The notes below the pieces were generated by a model that did not search any database, was not told where the DNA came from, and was given only the letters and a program-made list of their open reading frames with translations. Shown piece by piece: positions 38,578-48,510 of a stretch of 64,000 nucleotides of DNA. A program made the position numbers and the translations under genes. Source of the DNA: Pseudomonas wuhanensis (GTDB taxonomy: Bacteria; Pseudomonadota; Gammaproteobacteria; Pseudomonadales; Pseudomonadaceae); contig NZ_CP117430.1 in the NCBI RefSeq assembly GCF_030687395.1, positions 1,860,001 through 1,924,000 on the forward strand, given 5' to 3'. Position 1 is the first letter of the stretch, and each line of letters opens with the position of its first letter.

Positions 38578-41229
38578 ATGAGTGACTCCGGCCGCGCCGA
38601 CGCGCTGTTAGCAGACCTGCCCCGCGATGGCCGTGGCCGGCTCAAGGTATTCCTTGGCGCAGCCCCGGGCGTGGGCAAGACCTACGCCATGCTGCAAGCC
38701 GCCCACACTCAACTGCGCCAAGGCGTGAAAGTCATGGCCGGGGTGGTCGAAACCCACGGTCGCGCCGAAACCGAAGCGCTACTGGCTGGCTTGCCGCAAC
38801 AACCGTTGGTGCGCTCGGAATACCGTGGTGTGATGCTCGAAGAAATGGACCTCGACGGTCTGCTAGCCGCCAAACCGAAACTGGTATTGGTGGACGAACT
38901 GGCCCACAGCAATGCCCCCGGCAGTCGTCACGCCAAACGCTGGCAAGACATCCAGGAATTGCTGGCCGCCGGCATCGACGTGTTCACCACGGTCAACGTC
39001 CAGCATCTGGAAAGTCTCAACGATCAGGTGCGCGGTATCACCGGTGTACAAGTGCGCGAAACCCTGCCGGACTGGGTGCTGCAAGAAGCCTACGAATTGC
39101 TGCTGATTGACCTGCCGCCGCGCGAGCTGCTGGAGCGTCTGCGCGACGGCAAAGTCTACGTGCCGGAGCAGGCGCGGGCGGCCATCGATGCGTTCTTCAC
39201 TCAGACCAACCTCACGGCCCTGCGCGAACTGGCGATGCAAACCGCCGCCGCTCAGGTCGATAACGATCTGGCCCAGGGGTATCGCCAGTTGGGGCAGGCA
39301 GCACCGGCCGTGCGCGGTCGCTTGCTGGTGGGCGTCGATGGCGATGCTCAGGCCGAGCGCTTGGTGCGTCACGCCAGTCGCGTCGCCCAGCGCCGGCATC
39401 TGCCGTGGAGCCTGGTGCATGTGGACAACGGTCGTGTGCGCGACGAGCAATCGCGTCTACGCCTGCAAAGCGCTCAACAACTGGCCGAACGCCTCGGTGG
39501 CGAAGTGGTGTTGCTGCGCGCGGGCGAGGTAGCGAAAACCTTGATCCAGCACGCCGCTGAACGACGCGCCAGCCTGGTGCTGGTGGGCCAGTCGCGTCAG
39601 CGTTTGCGTCGACGGTTGTTTGGTGGCGGTCTGGCGTCTCGTTTACTGCGCGATGCTCGCGGGCTGGAAATCAACGTGCTCGACAGCGATCACGAACAGC
39701 ATCAACCGCGCCAACGCTCGGCGCAGTCGCTGGTCTGGTTCGACTACGCGTTGGCGCTGGTGGCGACGGTGCTCGCCAGTGCCTTGGCCTGGGCGGTGTC
39801 GAGCGTCTTGCCGCTGCCGAACATTTCGCTGGTGTTCCTCGCGGCGGTATTGCTGGTGGCGGTGCGCAGCAGCCTTGGCCCGGCATTGGCCTGCGCGGCA
39901 CTGTCGTTTCTGACCTATGATTTTCTGTTCATTCCGCCGACTTTCTCCTTCAGCATCCAGCGCGAAGAAGATGTGCTGACCTTGCTGTTCTTCCTGCTGA
40001 TGGCGGCCCTCACCGGCAACCTGGCGGCGCGGCAACGGCGACAATTGCAGGCCCTGCGCGACACCCAGGAAGAAACCAGCGAACTGCTCGACCTGTCGCG
40101 CAAACTCACCGCCGCCACCGACCGTCAGGCTGTGGTCAGCGCTGCGGCGCAACACCTCAATGGCTGGACCGATCTGAAACTGTGCCTGCTCAATCGCGAT
40201 GGCCAAAGCGGCTGGAAAGTCGAAACCGGTGGGCCGCTGGAGTTCTCTGAAGCCGAGCGCGCCGCCGCCGATTGGGCCTGGCAACATGATCAACCGGCCG
40301 GCGCGGGCACCGGCACCTTGCCGTTCGGGCGCTGGTGGTGGTGGCCGTTGTCGGTGGACGATGGGCCGCTGGCATTGCTCGGCGTGTGTGCCAAAGAAGG
40401 TCAGACCTTGAGCGGCCAGCGGCGGCGCTTGCTGACCGCACTGAGCCAACCGCTGGCCCAGGCATTGGCTCGCGCGCAACTGGCCGATGACCTTGAGGCG
40501 GCGCGCTTGCATGGCGAAACCGAGCAATTGCGCAGCGCGCTGCTGGCCTCGGTGTCACACGATTTACGCACGCCGCTGACTTCCATGCGCGGCAGCATCG
40601 ACAGCCTGCTGGCGCTTGGCGAGGCGATTCCCTTGGAGGACCGCCGCGAACTGCTCGAAGGCACCCGCGATGAAGCCGAACGGCTGGATCGCTACATTCA
40701 AAACCTGCTGGACATGACTCGCCTCGGTCACGGCGCCTTGAAGCTGGCGCGGGACTGGGTGTCGCCGGCAGACATCGTCGGCAGTTCGCTCAATCGCCTG
40801 CGTGCGGTGCTGGCGTCGTTGCAAGTCATTACCGAAGTGCCGGCCGAACTGCCGCTGCTCTATGTGCATGCCGCGTTGATCGAACAAGCACTGGTCAACG
40901 TGCTGGAAAACGCCGCGCGTTTTTCTCCGCCCCACGGACGTCTTGAGTTGCGCGCCGGGGTCGATGACAGCGAGCTGTTTTTTTCGGTGAGCGATGAGGG
41001 ACCGGGGATTCCGCAGGAGGATCGGGCGAAGATTTTCGACATGTTCTACACCGCCGCGCGCGGCGATCGCGGCGGGCAGGGCACCGGGTTGGGCCTGGCA
41101 ATCTGTCAGGGCATGGTCGGTGCCCATGGCGGGCGGATCAGCGTCGCCGACGGCATTGAAGGGCGCGGCACCTGCATCACGCTGCACCTGCCGTTGCAGA
41201 CTCAGCCGGGATTGGACAGTGAAGCCTGA
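38578..41229 (+). CDS. kdpD: sensor histidine kinase KdpD
   Basis: Senses potassium limitation and phosphorylates KdpE. The 883-residue protein has the KdpD N-terminal domain with P-loop GAAPGVGKT (residues 27-35), a universal-stress-like domain (about 250-370, LVGVDGDAQAERLVRHASRVA), four membrane helices (about 390-490, DUF4118), a GAF-like domain (about 520-640), the phospho-acceptor His661 in SVSHDLRTPLTSMRGS, and a HATPase with NVLENAARFSPP, DEGPGI and GTGLGLAIC. Length matches KdpD (about 890). kdpE follows after 48 bases. Confidence 0.96.
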   Translation: MSDSGRADALLADLPRDGRGRLKVFLGAAPGVGKTYAMLQAAHTQLRQGVKVMAGVVETHGRAETEALLAGLPQQPLVRSEYRGVMLEEMDLDGLLAAKPKLVLVDELAHSNAPGSRHAKRWQDIQELLAAGIDVFTTVNVQHLESLNDQVRGITGVQVRETLPDWVLQEAYELLLIDLPPRELLERLRDGKVYVPEQARAAIDAFFTQTNLTALRELAMQTAAAQVDNDLAQGYRQLGQAAPAVRGRLLVGVDGDAQAERLVRHASRVAQRRHLPWSLVHVDNGRVRDEQSRLRLQSAQQLAERLGGEVVLLRAGEVAKTLIQHAAERRASLVLVGQSRQRLRRRLFGGGLASRLLRDARGLEINVLDSDHEQHQPRQRSAQSLVWFDYALALVATVLASALAWAVSSVLPLPNISLVFLAAVLLVAVRSSLGPALACAALSFLTYDFLFIPPTFSFSIQREEDVLTLLFFLLMAALTGNLAARQRRQLQALRDTQEETSELLDLSRKLTAATDRQAVVSAAAQHLNGWTDLKLCLLNRDGQSGWKVETGGPLEFSEAERAAADWAWQHDQPAGAGTGTLPFGRWWWWPLSVDDGPLALLGVCAKEGQTLSGQRRRLLTALSQPLAQALARAQLADDLEAARLHGETEQLRSALLASVSHDLRTPLTSMRGSIDSLLALGEAIPLEDRRELLEGTRDEAERLDRYIQNLLDMTRLGHGALKLARDWVSPADIVGSSLNRLRAVLASLQVITEVPAELPLLYVHAALIEQALVNVLENAARFSPPHGRLELRAGVDDSELFFSVSDEGPGIPQEDRAKIFDMFYTAARGDRGGQGTGLGLAICQGMVGAHGGRISVADGIEGRGTCITLHLPLQTQPGLDSEA

Positions 41230-41277
41230 TCTCGCCTGCGCTACTCTCTTGCCACTTCTTTGTGTTGATATGAATTC

Positions 41278-41976
41278 ATGAGCCAGACCGCGACCATTTT
41301 GGTCATCGACGACGAACCACAGATCCGCAAATTCCTGCGCATCAGCCTCGCCTCCCAAGGCTACAAAGTGCTGGAGGCCGGCACCGGCACGGAAGGCCTG
41401 ACCCAGGCCGCATTAAACAAACCCGACTTGCTGGTGCTCGACCTCGGCCTGCCGGACATGGACGGCCAGCAGGTGCTGCGCGATTTTCGGGAGTGGTCGA
41501 CGGTGCCGGTACTGGTGCTCTCGGTGCGCGCCAGCGAAGGGCAGAAAGTCCAGGCCCTGGATGGCGGCGCCAACGACTACGTGACCAAGCCGTTCGGCAT
41601 CCAGGAATTTCTCGCCCGAGTGCGCGCGTTGCTGCGTCAGGCGCCGACCGGTGAGGCCCAGGAAGCGGCGCTCAGTTTCGGTCCGCTCACCGTGGACCTG
41701 GCGTATCGCCGGGTGCTATTGGACGGCGCCGAAGTGGCGCTGACGCGCAAGGAGTATGCGGTACTGGCGCAACTGGCGCGGCATCCGGGGCGGGTCATCA
41801 CCCAGCAGCAATTGCTCAAGGACATCTGGGGCCCGACTCACACCGAAGACAGCCACTATCTGCGGATAGTGGTGGGGCACTTGCGGCAGAAACTGGCGGA
41901 TGATCCGACTCAGCCACGGTTCATCGTTACCGAGGCGGGGGTGGGGTATCGGTTGTTGAGTGAGGGTAGTCTTTAG
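41278..41976 (+). CDS. kdpE: response regulator KdpE
   Basis: OmpR-type regulator of 232 residues that activates the kdp operon when phosphorylated. The receiver has acidic DDE (residues 11-13), phospho-acceptor Asp55 in LVLDLGLPD, and the KPFG Lys; the C-terminal winged helix has LTRKEYAVLAQLARHPGRVI, LLKDIWG and YLRIVVGHLRQKL. Its target is probably the kdpF upstream region in this window. Confidence 0.96.
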   Translation: MSQTATILVIDDEPQIRKFLRISLASQGYKVLEAGTGTEGLTQAALNKPDLLVLDLGLPDMDGQQVLRDFREWSTVPVLVLSVRASEGQKVQALDGGANDYVTKPFGIQEFLARVRALLRQAPTGEAQEAALSFGPLTVDLAYRRVLLDGAEVALTRKEYAVLAQLARHPGRVITQQQLLKDIWGPTHTEDSHYLRIVVGHLRQKLADDPTQPRFIVTEAGVGYRLLSEGSL

Positions 41977-42002
41977 TTTTTGTGGTGGCTGATCCTGCGC
42001 CA

Positions 42003-42090
42003 TCGCGGGCAAGCCCGCTCCCACAAAGTTTTGTGGCGGTCACATAATCTGTGAACACCCGGAACACTGTGGGAGCGGGCTTGCCCGCGA
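42003..42090. repeat. REP doublet 4
   Basis: tcgcgggcaagcccgctcccaca (42003-42025) and its exact reverse complement (42068-42090), 42 bases apart, between the converging kdpE and patatin genes. Confidence 0.92.
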
Positions 42091-42117
42091 TGAGGCCCTT
42101 TGATTCACCCAAGAACC

Positions 42118-43158
42118 TCAAGATTCCCGCTCACTCTCATACCGATCCAGCGTATCCCGCGCAATCTCACGCCCCAGCGCGATCAACTCCGGTGCCTTGT
42201 AAAACTCGAAAAACCGGCACACCCGCTTGGGCACGTTGATCAAGATATCCGGCGGATACCCGGCAATCTTGTACTGCGCCAATGACGTCTGCATCACCTC
42301 GAAACTCTGGTTGATCAGGTCCAGCAAGGACGCCGGCCCCACATTGTCGATGATGAACGACCCGGTGGCGGATTTGGGTGCGCCATTGCTTTCCGGGGCT
42401 GCCGCCGGTTGCTGGCCTTCGGGTTCGGCGGATTCGATCCACGGATTAATCTCGGCCGCTTCTGCCATCAACGCTTCCTTTTCCAGCAGCAGCAATTGTT
42501 CCGCCTGTTTGCGGCGGAAGGGCAATTTCGAGCCCAGCGAGTTGATCAGACTGTCGAAGCGGGTCTTGAACGCGGCCGGGCGCTGGATCACCGGCAGTTG
42601 ATAGTGGCGTTGGTTGGTGGAGTTGAGGTTGACCGCGATGATCAGGTCGCAATGGCTCGACACCACCGGCACGATCGGCAACGGGTTGAGGATACCGCCG
42701 TCCACCAGCATTCGATTGCCCTGCATCACCGGCGTGAACAGGCTGGGGATCGCCGCCGAGGCGCGCATGGCCTGGTGCAGGCAGCCTTCCTGAAACCAGA
42801 TTTCCTGCTGGTTGGTCAGGTCCGTGGCCACGGCGGTGTAGGGAATGCGCAGGTCTTCGATGTTGATTTCGCCGACGATCTTGCGGATCTGCCCGAAGAC
42901 CTTTTCCCCGCGAATCGCGCCCAGGCGAAAGCTGACGTCCACCAGACGCAAGACGTCGAGGTAATCCAGGCTCTCGATCCAGTCGCGATAATCGTTGAGT
43001 TTACCGGCGGCATAGATCCCGCCGACCACCGCGCCCATGGAGCAACCGGCGATGCAGGCGATGTCGTAGCCGCGCCGTTCGATCTCTTCAATGACGCCGA
43101 TATGGGCGTAGCCCCGGGCGCCACCCGAGCCCAACACCAGTGCGACACGCTTTTTCAT
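42118..43158 (-). CDS. patatin-like phospholipase (RssA-type)
   Basis: A 346-residue acyl hydrolase with the oxyanion loop GSGGARGYAHIG, the nucleophile Ser40 in GCSMG and the catalytic Asp in DGGILNPLP, giving a complete Ser-Asp dyad. A Pro/Ala-rich segment (EPEGQQPAAAPESNGAP) separates it from a C-terminal region (LLDLINQSFEVMQTSLAQYKIAGYPPDILINVP) typical of the bacterial RssA/YlbK group. The ATG at 43158 follows GAGAGG; the longer frame to 43206 lacks a signal. Cytoplasmic, substrate not known. Confidence 0.9.
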   Translation of the reverse strand: MKKRVALVLGSGGARGYAHIGVIEEIERRGYDIACIAGCSMGAVVGGIYAAGKLNDYRDWIESLDYLDVLRLVDVSFRLGAIRGEKVFGQIRKIVGEINIEDLRIPYTAVATDLTNQQEIWFQEGCLHQAMRASAAIPSLFTPVMQGNRMLVDGGILNPLPIVPVVSSHCDLIIAVNLNSTNQRHYQLPVIQRPAAFKTRFDSLINSLGSKLPFRRKQAEQLLLLEKEALMAEAAEINPWIESAEPEGQQPAAAPESNGAPKSATGSFIIDNVGPASLLDLINQSFEVMQTSLAQYKIAGYPPDILINVPKRVCRFFEFYKAPELIALGREIARDTLDRYESERES

Positions 43159-43377
43159 GAATCGACCTCTCTGACAAGGTTCAACAATGCACCTATCGAG
43201 GGGCAAGCTTCAATCGCTATGGTCGCTCGGCGGGGCGATAGCGTCGTTTTTTGACACTCAATAAAGGCGAATGGGTATCCTCGCGAGCGCTATAGTTTCC
43301 ACTGCGGGTCCAAGGCACTTTTCACGCGCCAGGCCGTCTTAGCTGCACGACTGTTTATTATCTTTGAGGTGTGAGTG

Positions 43378-43656
43378 ATGAAAGCCTGGATCTGTGTGCC
43401 GTTGATTGCCCTGGCACTCGCCGGTTGTGCCGGTAAAACCGCCTACCGTGACAGCTGCGGGAGCCAGCTCGACGCCGCCTGGCGTGAACTGGACCTGGCC
43501 AAGGTCGAGGGCTTTGCCGGGACCGTCAGCTACTCCAAGGCGCTGTCCTTGCTGACCGGTGCCAAGACCCAGCAGCAATTCGAAGCCTATGAGGGTTGTA
43601 CCAAGAAGGCCGAGAAGGCGCGCTTCTACATCCGTGAATCCCGCGCCGGCCGTTGA
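43378..43656 (+). CDS. small putative lipoprotein
   Basis: A 92-residue protein with lipobox LAGC (MKAWICVPLIALALAGC, modified Cys17). The mature part is helical and charged (LDAAWRELDLAKVEGFAGTVSYSKALSLLTGAKTQQQFEAYEG), with two Cys that could form a disulfide. GAGGTGTGAG precedes the ATG. I know no function; similar small lipoproteins are conserved in pseudomonads. The next gene, a CHAD protein, starts 46 bases downstream and may share its transcript. Confidence 0.82.
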   Translation: MKAWICVPLIALALAGCAGKTAYRDSCGSQLDAAWRELDLAKVEGFAGTVSYSKALSLLTGAKTQQQFEAYEGCTKKAEKARFYIRESRAGR

Positions 43657-43702
43657 AGCATGATGTAGCACACTTGGGGTAATTCGATTCAGGGAGCAAG
43701 CG

Positions 43703-44470
43703 ATGTCTGCCTTGGTTGATCGGTTGGTGGCTCATGTTTTGAGCCTGGACGTTCGCTTGCTCGCCTGTCAGGCACGCTTGAGTGCGCGTACCGACTCTGA
43801 AGCGCTGCATGATCTACGCACCACCGTGCGGCGTTTGCGCAGCTTGCTGCGGCCCTTGCGCGGTTTGCCCGGGGTCGAGCAACTGGAAGCGGCGGCGTCC
43901 CGGGTGGGTGATCTGACCACGCCGTTGCGCGATCGCGAAGTGCTGGCGGCGTACTTGCTTGAGCACGATCAACCCGAGGCCGCGCACCGGCGCATGGTGC
44001 GGATGGAAGAAGCTTATCCCCTCGTGGCGACGAGCCCGGAGGTGGCGCAGATGCTGATGATCCTCGACGCCTTTCCACGTTTCCTGCGGGCTTCCCAGCG
44101 CCAGGGTTTGCTCAAGGGCTTGCGCAAGCGCATCGAAAAACGCCTGGGCAAACAATGGAAGAAACTCGACCAGGCCCTGCATGACCCCGCCCATGACCGC
44201 CATCGCCTGCGCCTGCTGATCAAGCGCGTGCGCTATGGCATCGAAGCCTACCCCGAACTGAATCGTTTGCCGGAAGCGGCCTTGCCCAACCTGAAATCGG
44301 CCCAGTCCGCTCTGGGCGATTGGCACGACAGCTGGCAGTGGCTGGACCGCGCCAAAGAAGAGCCCGATTTGCAGCCGTGTGTCGCGGTCTGGAAAACCAC
44401 CTTGGCCAAGGCTGAAGAACGCGCTGACCGCGTCCTCGACAAATTCAGCGCCGCCTGCTTCAAATCCTGA
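43703..44470 (+). CDS. CHAD-domain protein
   Basis: A 255-residue all-helical protein of the CHAD family, which binds polyphosphate through conserved His and basic residues. Visible are ALHDLRTTVRRLRSLLRPLRGL near the N terminus, the second repeat HDRHRLRLLIKRVRYGIEAYPEL, and LGDWHDSWQWLD. Polyphosphate binding is known for the family; no polyphosphate enzyme lies beside it here. GGGAGCAAGCG provides a ribosome binding site. Confidence 0.9.
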   Translation: MSALVDRLVAHVLSLDVRLLACQARLSARTDSEALHDLRTTVRRLRSLLRPLRGLPGVEQLEAAASRVGDLTTPLRDREVLAAYLLEHDQPEAAHRRMVRMEEAYPLVATSPEVAQMLMILDAFPRFLRASQRQGLLKGLRKRIEKRLGKQWKKLDQALHDPAHDRHRLRLLIKRVRYGIEAYPELNRLPEAALPNLKSAQSALGDWHDSWQWLDRAKEEPDLQPCVAVWKTTLAKAEERADRVLDKFSAACFKS

Positions 44471-44473
44471 ATA

Positions 44474-44486
44474 CCCCGCTCCCACA
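44474..44486. repeat. degenerate REP fragment
   Basis: ccccgctcccaca matches the outer half of the REP arm and sits just after the CHAD gene without a partner arm. Confidence 0.5.
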
Positions 44487-44608
44487 TTAGTTTGTGTGTT
44501 CAATGTTGGCGCGGCTCATCTGTCAGTGATTTTGGCCGGAATAAGCGCTGTGTCGGCTTTGCGGGCTGGTTAAGATCGTTCCATCCATTTTTTCCCTCTG
44601 AGGTTCCC

Positions 44609-45406
44609 ATGCGCTTTTCCGATCTGCTCGACGCTGTTCGCAGCCAGCCGCAAGAGCTGTCTATTCCGGCCGAATGGGGTCAGGGGCGGGCGAGTTTTGG
44701 TGGGTTGATAGCCGCCTTGCAATACGAAGCCATGCGCGCAAAAGTCCCGGAGGATCGTCCGGTGCGTTCGCTGGCAATCACCTTTGTCGGTCCGGTCGAA
44801 CCCGATGTGCCGGTCAGCTTTGAAGTCGATGTGCTGCGCGAAGGCAAAGCCGTCAGCCAGGTGCTGGGCCGGGCGATGCAGAAGGGCCAAGTGGTGACGT
44901 TGGTCCAGGGCAGCTTCGGCGCCTCGCGACCTTCCGAAGTGGCGGTCACGGCCAACGCTGCGCCCGAGATGAAGCACTGGGACGACTGCCAGGAAATGCC
45001 CTATATCAAAGGGGTGACCCCGGAATTCATGCGTCATTTGGCAATGCGCTGGAGCATCGGTGGCCTGCCGTTCACCGGCAACACCTCCCGCGAGATGGGT
45101 GGTTGGGTGCGCTTGCGCGGGGAGGTGAAGGACGAGGCGGTCAGCGAGGCGCATATTCTGGCGCTGGTCGACGCCTGGCCGCCGTCCTTGTTGTCGCATC
45201 TGAAGAAACCGGCGGCAGGCAGCACGCTGACCTGGACCATCGAATTCGTCCAGCCGTTGCTGGCGTTGAGCACGCTGGACTGGTGCAAGTACCTGGTGGA
45301 AATCGAGTATGCCGCTGACGGCTACGGGCACGCCGCCGCAAAACTGTGGAGCGAAGACGGTCAGTTGATTGCCATGAGCCGGCAGACCGTGACAATTTTC
45401 GCCTGA
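44609..45406 (+). CDS. acyl-CoA thioesterase-like protein (double hotdog)
   Basis: A 265-residue protein made of two hotdog halves: GQGRASFGGLIAALQYEAMRA with LAITFVGPVEPDVPVSFEVDVLREGKAVSQV, and the C-terminal HILALVDAWPPSLL, WTIEFVQPLL and AAKLWSEDGQLIAMSRQTVTIF, whose last motif is that of TesB/4HBT_3 enzymes. ATG 44609 follows CTGAGG; the frame from 44492 extends into non-coding sequence. It probably hydrolyses acyl-CoA thioesters. Its stop is 10 bases from the end of the converging next gene. Confidence 0.87.
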   Translation: MRFSDLLDAVRSQPQELSIPAEWGQGRASFGGLIAALQYEAMRAKVPEDRPVRSLAITFVGPVEPDVPVSFEVDVLREGKAVSQVLGRAMQKGQVVTLVQGSFGASRPSEVAVTANAAPEMKHWDDCQEMPYIKGVTPEFMRHLAMRWSIGGLPFTGNTSREMGGWVRLRGEVKDEAVSEAHILALVDAWPPSLLSHLKKPAAGSTLTWTIEFVQPLLALSTLDWCKYLVEIEYAADGYGHAAAKLWSEDGQLIAMSRQTVTIFA

Positions 45407-45416
45407 TACTCGTAGG

Positions 45417-45650
45417 CTACGCCTCCAGATGATGACCGTGACGCTGCAAGCCCAGGGCGGCGAGCAGGCCGATGACGCCGATCGCGAAGCTCGCCAGATC
45501 CAGGCTGAACACTCCCGAAACCATCAGCAAAAACGCCACGATGAACAACGGCACGGCAATCAGGTGCAACACCAGATTGGTCGGGTGCTGGTGATTATTC
45601 GGGTACGCTCGCCATTGCCAGGCGGGAAGGTGGGGATGACGTTTGCCCAT
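45417..45650 (-). CDS. short Mpo1/DUF962-like membrane protein
   Basis: A 77-residue protein, MGKRHPHLPAWQWRAYPNNHQHPTNLVLHLIAVP, then two membrane helices, ending RHGHHLEA. The HPTNLVLHLIAVP block matches the start of Mpo1-like (DUF962, YGL010w-like) proteins, where His residues bind iron. As I recall, pseudomonad relatives run about 30-40 residues past this point, so this copy may be 3'-truncated against the thioesterase gene; that is from memory and uncertain. Confidence 0.75.
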   Translation of the reverse strand: MGKRHPHLPAWQWRAYPNNHQHPTNLVLHLIAVPLFIVAFLLMVSGVFSLDLASFAIGVIGLLAALGLQRHGHHLEA

Positions 45651-45779
45651 GATGTTTATCCTTTATTCGTGAGGCGCTTGAATAAAGAATAGGCCTGGCA
45701 AAAGCTGTCGGCGAATCAAGGCTGGCTATCGAAGTGATAGGGGTCATGGGCAATATTGATGTTGACCGGGCTGACGCCT

Positions 45780-45858
45780 TCGCGAGCAAGCCCGCTCCCA
45801 CAGGTAATGCGCAAATTTTGAAATAACGCTAATCCTGTGGGAGCGGGCTTGCCCGCGA
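45780..45858. repeat. REP doublet 5
   Basis: tcgcgagcaagcccgctcccaca (45780-45802) and tgtgggagcgggcttgcccgcga (45836-45858), inverted with one mismatch between arms and 33 bases apart. Confidence 0.9.
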
Positions 45859-45866
45859 TGGGGCCG

Positions 45867-47348
45867 TCACAGTTTAAGTTGCCCAATGGCCTTGCTCAAT
45901 TCCCCCGCCAACATCGCCAACTCATTGCTGGTAATCGCCGAATTCACGGTCTGCTGCACGGTGTTTTCGGTCACGTCGCGAATGCTCACCACCGCCCGAT
46001 TCATCTCTTCCGCCACGTGGCTCTGTTGCTCGGCCGCCACCGCGATCTGCGTATTGCTTTCACGCATCTGCGCCACCGCAGTGGTGATTTCGGCCAGAGC
46101 CACACTGGCTTCCTGAGCTTGTTGCATGCAGTCGTCCGCCTTGTACGAGCTTTCCTGCATGAAATCCACCGCATCCCGAGTGCCGGCCTGCAGCGCTGAA
46201 ACCATGGTGGTGATCTCGTCGGTAGACGCCTGGACTCGCTTGGCCAGGTTACGTACCTCATCGGCGACCACCGCAAACCCGCGGCCCATTTCACCGGCCC
46301 GGGCCGCTTCGATGGCGGCGTTAAGGGCCAGCAGGTTGGTCTGTTCGGCAATGCTGTGGATCACGCTGACCACGCCGTTGATCTTCTGGCTGTCCTCGGC
46401 CAGACGCTGAATCATCTCGGCCGTTTGCTGCACGCCAGTGGACAACCCGCCAATCGATTTCTGCACCCGAGTGACCACTTCCTGACCACTGCCGGCCAGG
46501 GTGTCGGCAGTTTGCGAGAGGTCGCGGGTGGCGCCGGCGTGTTGGGCGATGTGATGGACCGTGGCAGTCATTTCATTGATCGCCGTGGCGGCCTGATCGG
46601 TTTCGCTTTGTTGACCGAGCATGCCGTGACGCACCTCGTTCATACTCGACGCCAGCCGCGCGGCACCGACATCCAGTTGCCGAGCGGTGTTGGCGACGGT
46701 GTTGACCACCCGCTGGTAACCGGCCTGCATGGCATTGAAGGCGTTGGCCATTTGCCCGACTTCATCCTTGCAAGCCAGTGGCACGCGGGCCGACAGGTCA
46801 CCGGTTTTCTCGACGTGGAGCATCACGTCTTTCAAGGTGTTGAGCTGGCTGAGCAGGAAGCGGATCAACAGTTGCGACGCGCCGAGCATTGCCAGCATCA
46901 GGATGAACACCGCTACCGCGTAGTGGGTGAAACGTTCGCCGAATACTTGGCTCAGGCTCGGGCCATAGGCAATCACCGCGGCTTGTTGACCGTCGGGGCG
47001 AGTGAATACCTCGGCGCCCATCAACGGGTTTTCACCGAACAGCGGCATAGAGTTGATTTCGGTCCACCCGTTGGTATCGGTCAGCTCCAGCAGCGGTTGC
47101 CCGTTCAGTAACGGCGCTTGCCCGCGATTGAAGGTCAGCAGGTTATCGGCCTTGGGCAGCGGCTGTCCGGCAGGCCAGGCGTTGAGCAATCGCGTCTGGA
47201 CCTGGGCCGACGCCTGGGCGGCGTGGCTGCGGGCCTGCTGCTCGAGCTGCACGGCGTACAGCACCAGCAACAGGGTGGTAACGAAGGCGACGGCGTTGAC
47301 CGCCCAAAATTTGTATTTCAGCGAGATGTTGCTAAGCCAGGCACCCAT
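45867..47348 (-). CDS. methyl-accepting chemotaxis protein
   Basis: A 493-residue chemoreceptor. A first membrane helix (about 12-35) and a second (about 175-195) enclose a roughly 140-residue periplasmic sensor; HAMP follows ([34 protein letters not shown]), then the signalling domain with the hairpin tip [21 protein letters not shown] and [15 protein letters not shown]. It has no C-terminal CheR-tethering pentapeptide. The ligand is unknown. ATG 47348 is preferred because it precedes the basic, then hydrophobic start; a TTG at 47384 would add twelve residues. Confidence 0.93.
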   Translation of the reverse strand: MGAWLSNISLKYKFWAVNAVAFVTTLLLVLYAVQLEQQARSHAAQASAQVQTRLLNAWPAGQPLPKADNLLTFNRGQAPLLNGQPLLELTDTNGWTEINSMPLFGENPLMGAEVFTRPDGQQAAVIAYGPSLSQVFGERFTHYAVAVFILMLAMLGASQLLIRFLLSQLNTLKDVMLHVEKTGDLSARVPLACKDEVGQMANAFNAMQAGYQRVVNTVANTARQLDVGAARLASSMNEVRHGMLGQQSETDQAATAINEMTATVHHIAQHAGATRDLSQTADTLAGSGQEVVTRVQKSIGGLSTGVQQTAEMIQRLAEDSQKINGVVSVIHSIAEQTNLLALNAAIEAARAGEMGRGFAVVADEVRNLAKRVQASTDEITTMVSALQAGTRDAVDFMQESSYKADDCMQQAQEASVALAEITTAVAQMRESNTQIAVAAEQQSHVAEEMNRAVVSIRDVTENTVQQTVNSAITSNELAMLAGELSKAIGQLKL

Positions 47349-47441
47349 GGAGGTCTTCTCTGATAGCGGAAACAGTTTTGGCAAGGTGCCATTATTGTGC
47401 CGCTATGCAGGACTTCGACTCTTGATGTGGATCAACATCCT

Positions 47442-47452
47442 CCGCTCCCACA
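47442..47452. repeat. degenerate REP fragment
   Basis: ccgctcccaca matches the outer end of the REP arm; no inverted partner is nearby. Confidence 0.4.
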
Positions 47453-47463
47453 GGGATTTGTGG

Positions 47464-48273
47464 TTATTGGGCGATTGAGGGCAGACCGAAGAACGCTCGC
47501 GCACAGGCCGTGCTGTGAGCAGCCAAATCTTCCACCGTTTCCCCACGATGCAACGCCACCTCCCGCAACACTTCGATCAGATACGCCGGCTCGTTGCGAC
47601 CATTTTTCGGCTTGGGTCGCAGACTGCGGGGCAGCAGATACGGCGCATCGCTCTCCAGCATCAAGCGCCCGCGTTTAATCTCCTTGACCAACGGATGTAA
47701 GTGCGTGCCTCGGCGTTCATCGCAGATCCAGCCAGTGATGCCGATGTGTAGATCCAGGTCGAGGTAGCTGAACAGTGCCTTTTTCTCACCGGTGAAACAG
47801 TGCACCACGGCGGCTGGCAACTGGTCGCGGTAATCACGCAGGATCTCCAGCAATCGTTGGCTGGCATCGCGCTCATGCAGGAACACCGGCAATTGCAGCT
47901 CGACCGCCATCGCCAGATGTTCTTCCAGGACTTTTTCCTGTTGCGGGCGGGGCGAGAAATCACGATTGAAATCGAGACCACATTCACCCACGGCCATTAC
48001 GTTCGCCTCCTTGAGCAAACTGCGCAGACGCTGAGCACTGTCGGCGTTCCAGTCACTGGCCGAGTGCGGGTGAATACCGGCCGTAGCGAATAGCCGTTGA
48101 GCGCTTTCGTCCAGTTGCTGGCACAGTTCCAGAGCCTGTTCGCTGCCCTCGATGCTGGTCCCGGTGAGCACCAGTTGGCAGACCCCGGCAGCATAAGCAC
48201 GGTCGAGTACAGCCTGGTGTTTGTCGGCGAAACTGGGGTTGGTCAGGTTGACGCCGATATCGATGAGTTGCAT
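47464..48273 (-). CDS. TatD-family metal-dependent hydrolase
   Basis: A 269-residue TIM-barrel nuclease of the TatD group. Metal ligands are visible in IDIGVNLT (the variant lacking the usual HxH, as in TatD itself), [35 protein letters not shown] and [11 protein letters not shown]. This set matches the TatD 3'-5' DNase/hydrolase rather than YcfH (which has HCHLD). The ATG at 48273 gives [10 protein letters not shown]; an upstream GTG-type start at 48291 has no support. Soluble and cytoplasmic. Confidence 0.92.
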   Translation of the reverse strand: MQLIDIGVNLTNPSFADKHQAVLDRAYAAGVCQLVLTGTSIEGSEQALELCQQLDESAQRLFATAGIHPHSASDWNADSAQRLRSLLKEANVMAVGECGLDFNRDFSPRPQQEKVLEEHLAMAVELQLPVFLHERDASQRLLEILRDYRDQLPAAVVHCFTGEKKALFSYLDLDLHIGITGWICDERRGTHLHPLVKEIKRGRLMLESDAPYLLPRSLRPKPKNGRNEPAYLIEVLREVALHRGETVEDLAAHSTACARAFFGLPSIAQ

Positions 48274-48510
48274 GGTGCTACCTCGGACCAAAGGCCGGAA
48301 AGCATATCAGAGCTGTAGATTTATAAGAAAAGCCAAGAACTACAATGAGTTAAAGCTGTCTGTTGAGGCCGTGAGACAGGTCGGGGTTGGTAGGCTTGCC
48401 ATCACTGTGCCACTCTCACGCACTTTGCCGGCGCTTCAGGCGCTCTGTTTCTGTCGTTCGACGTCATGAAATCACCCATGAGGTCGGCCAGTATTCTTTC
48501 CGGAGAGTGG

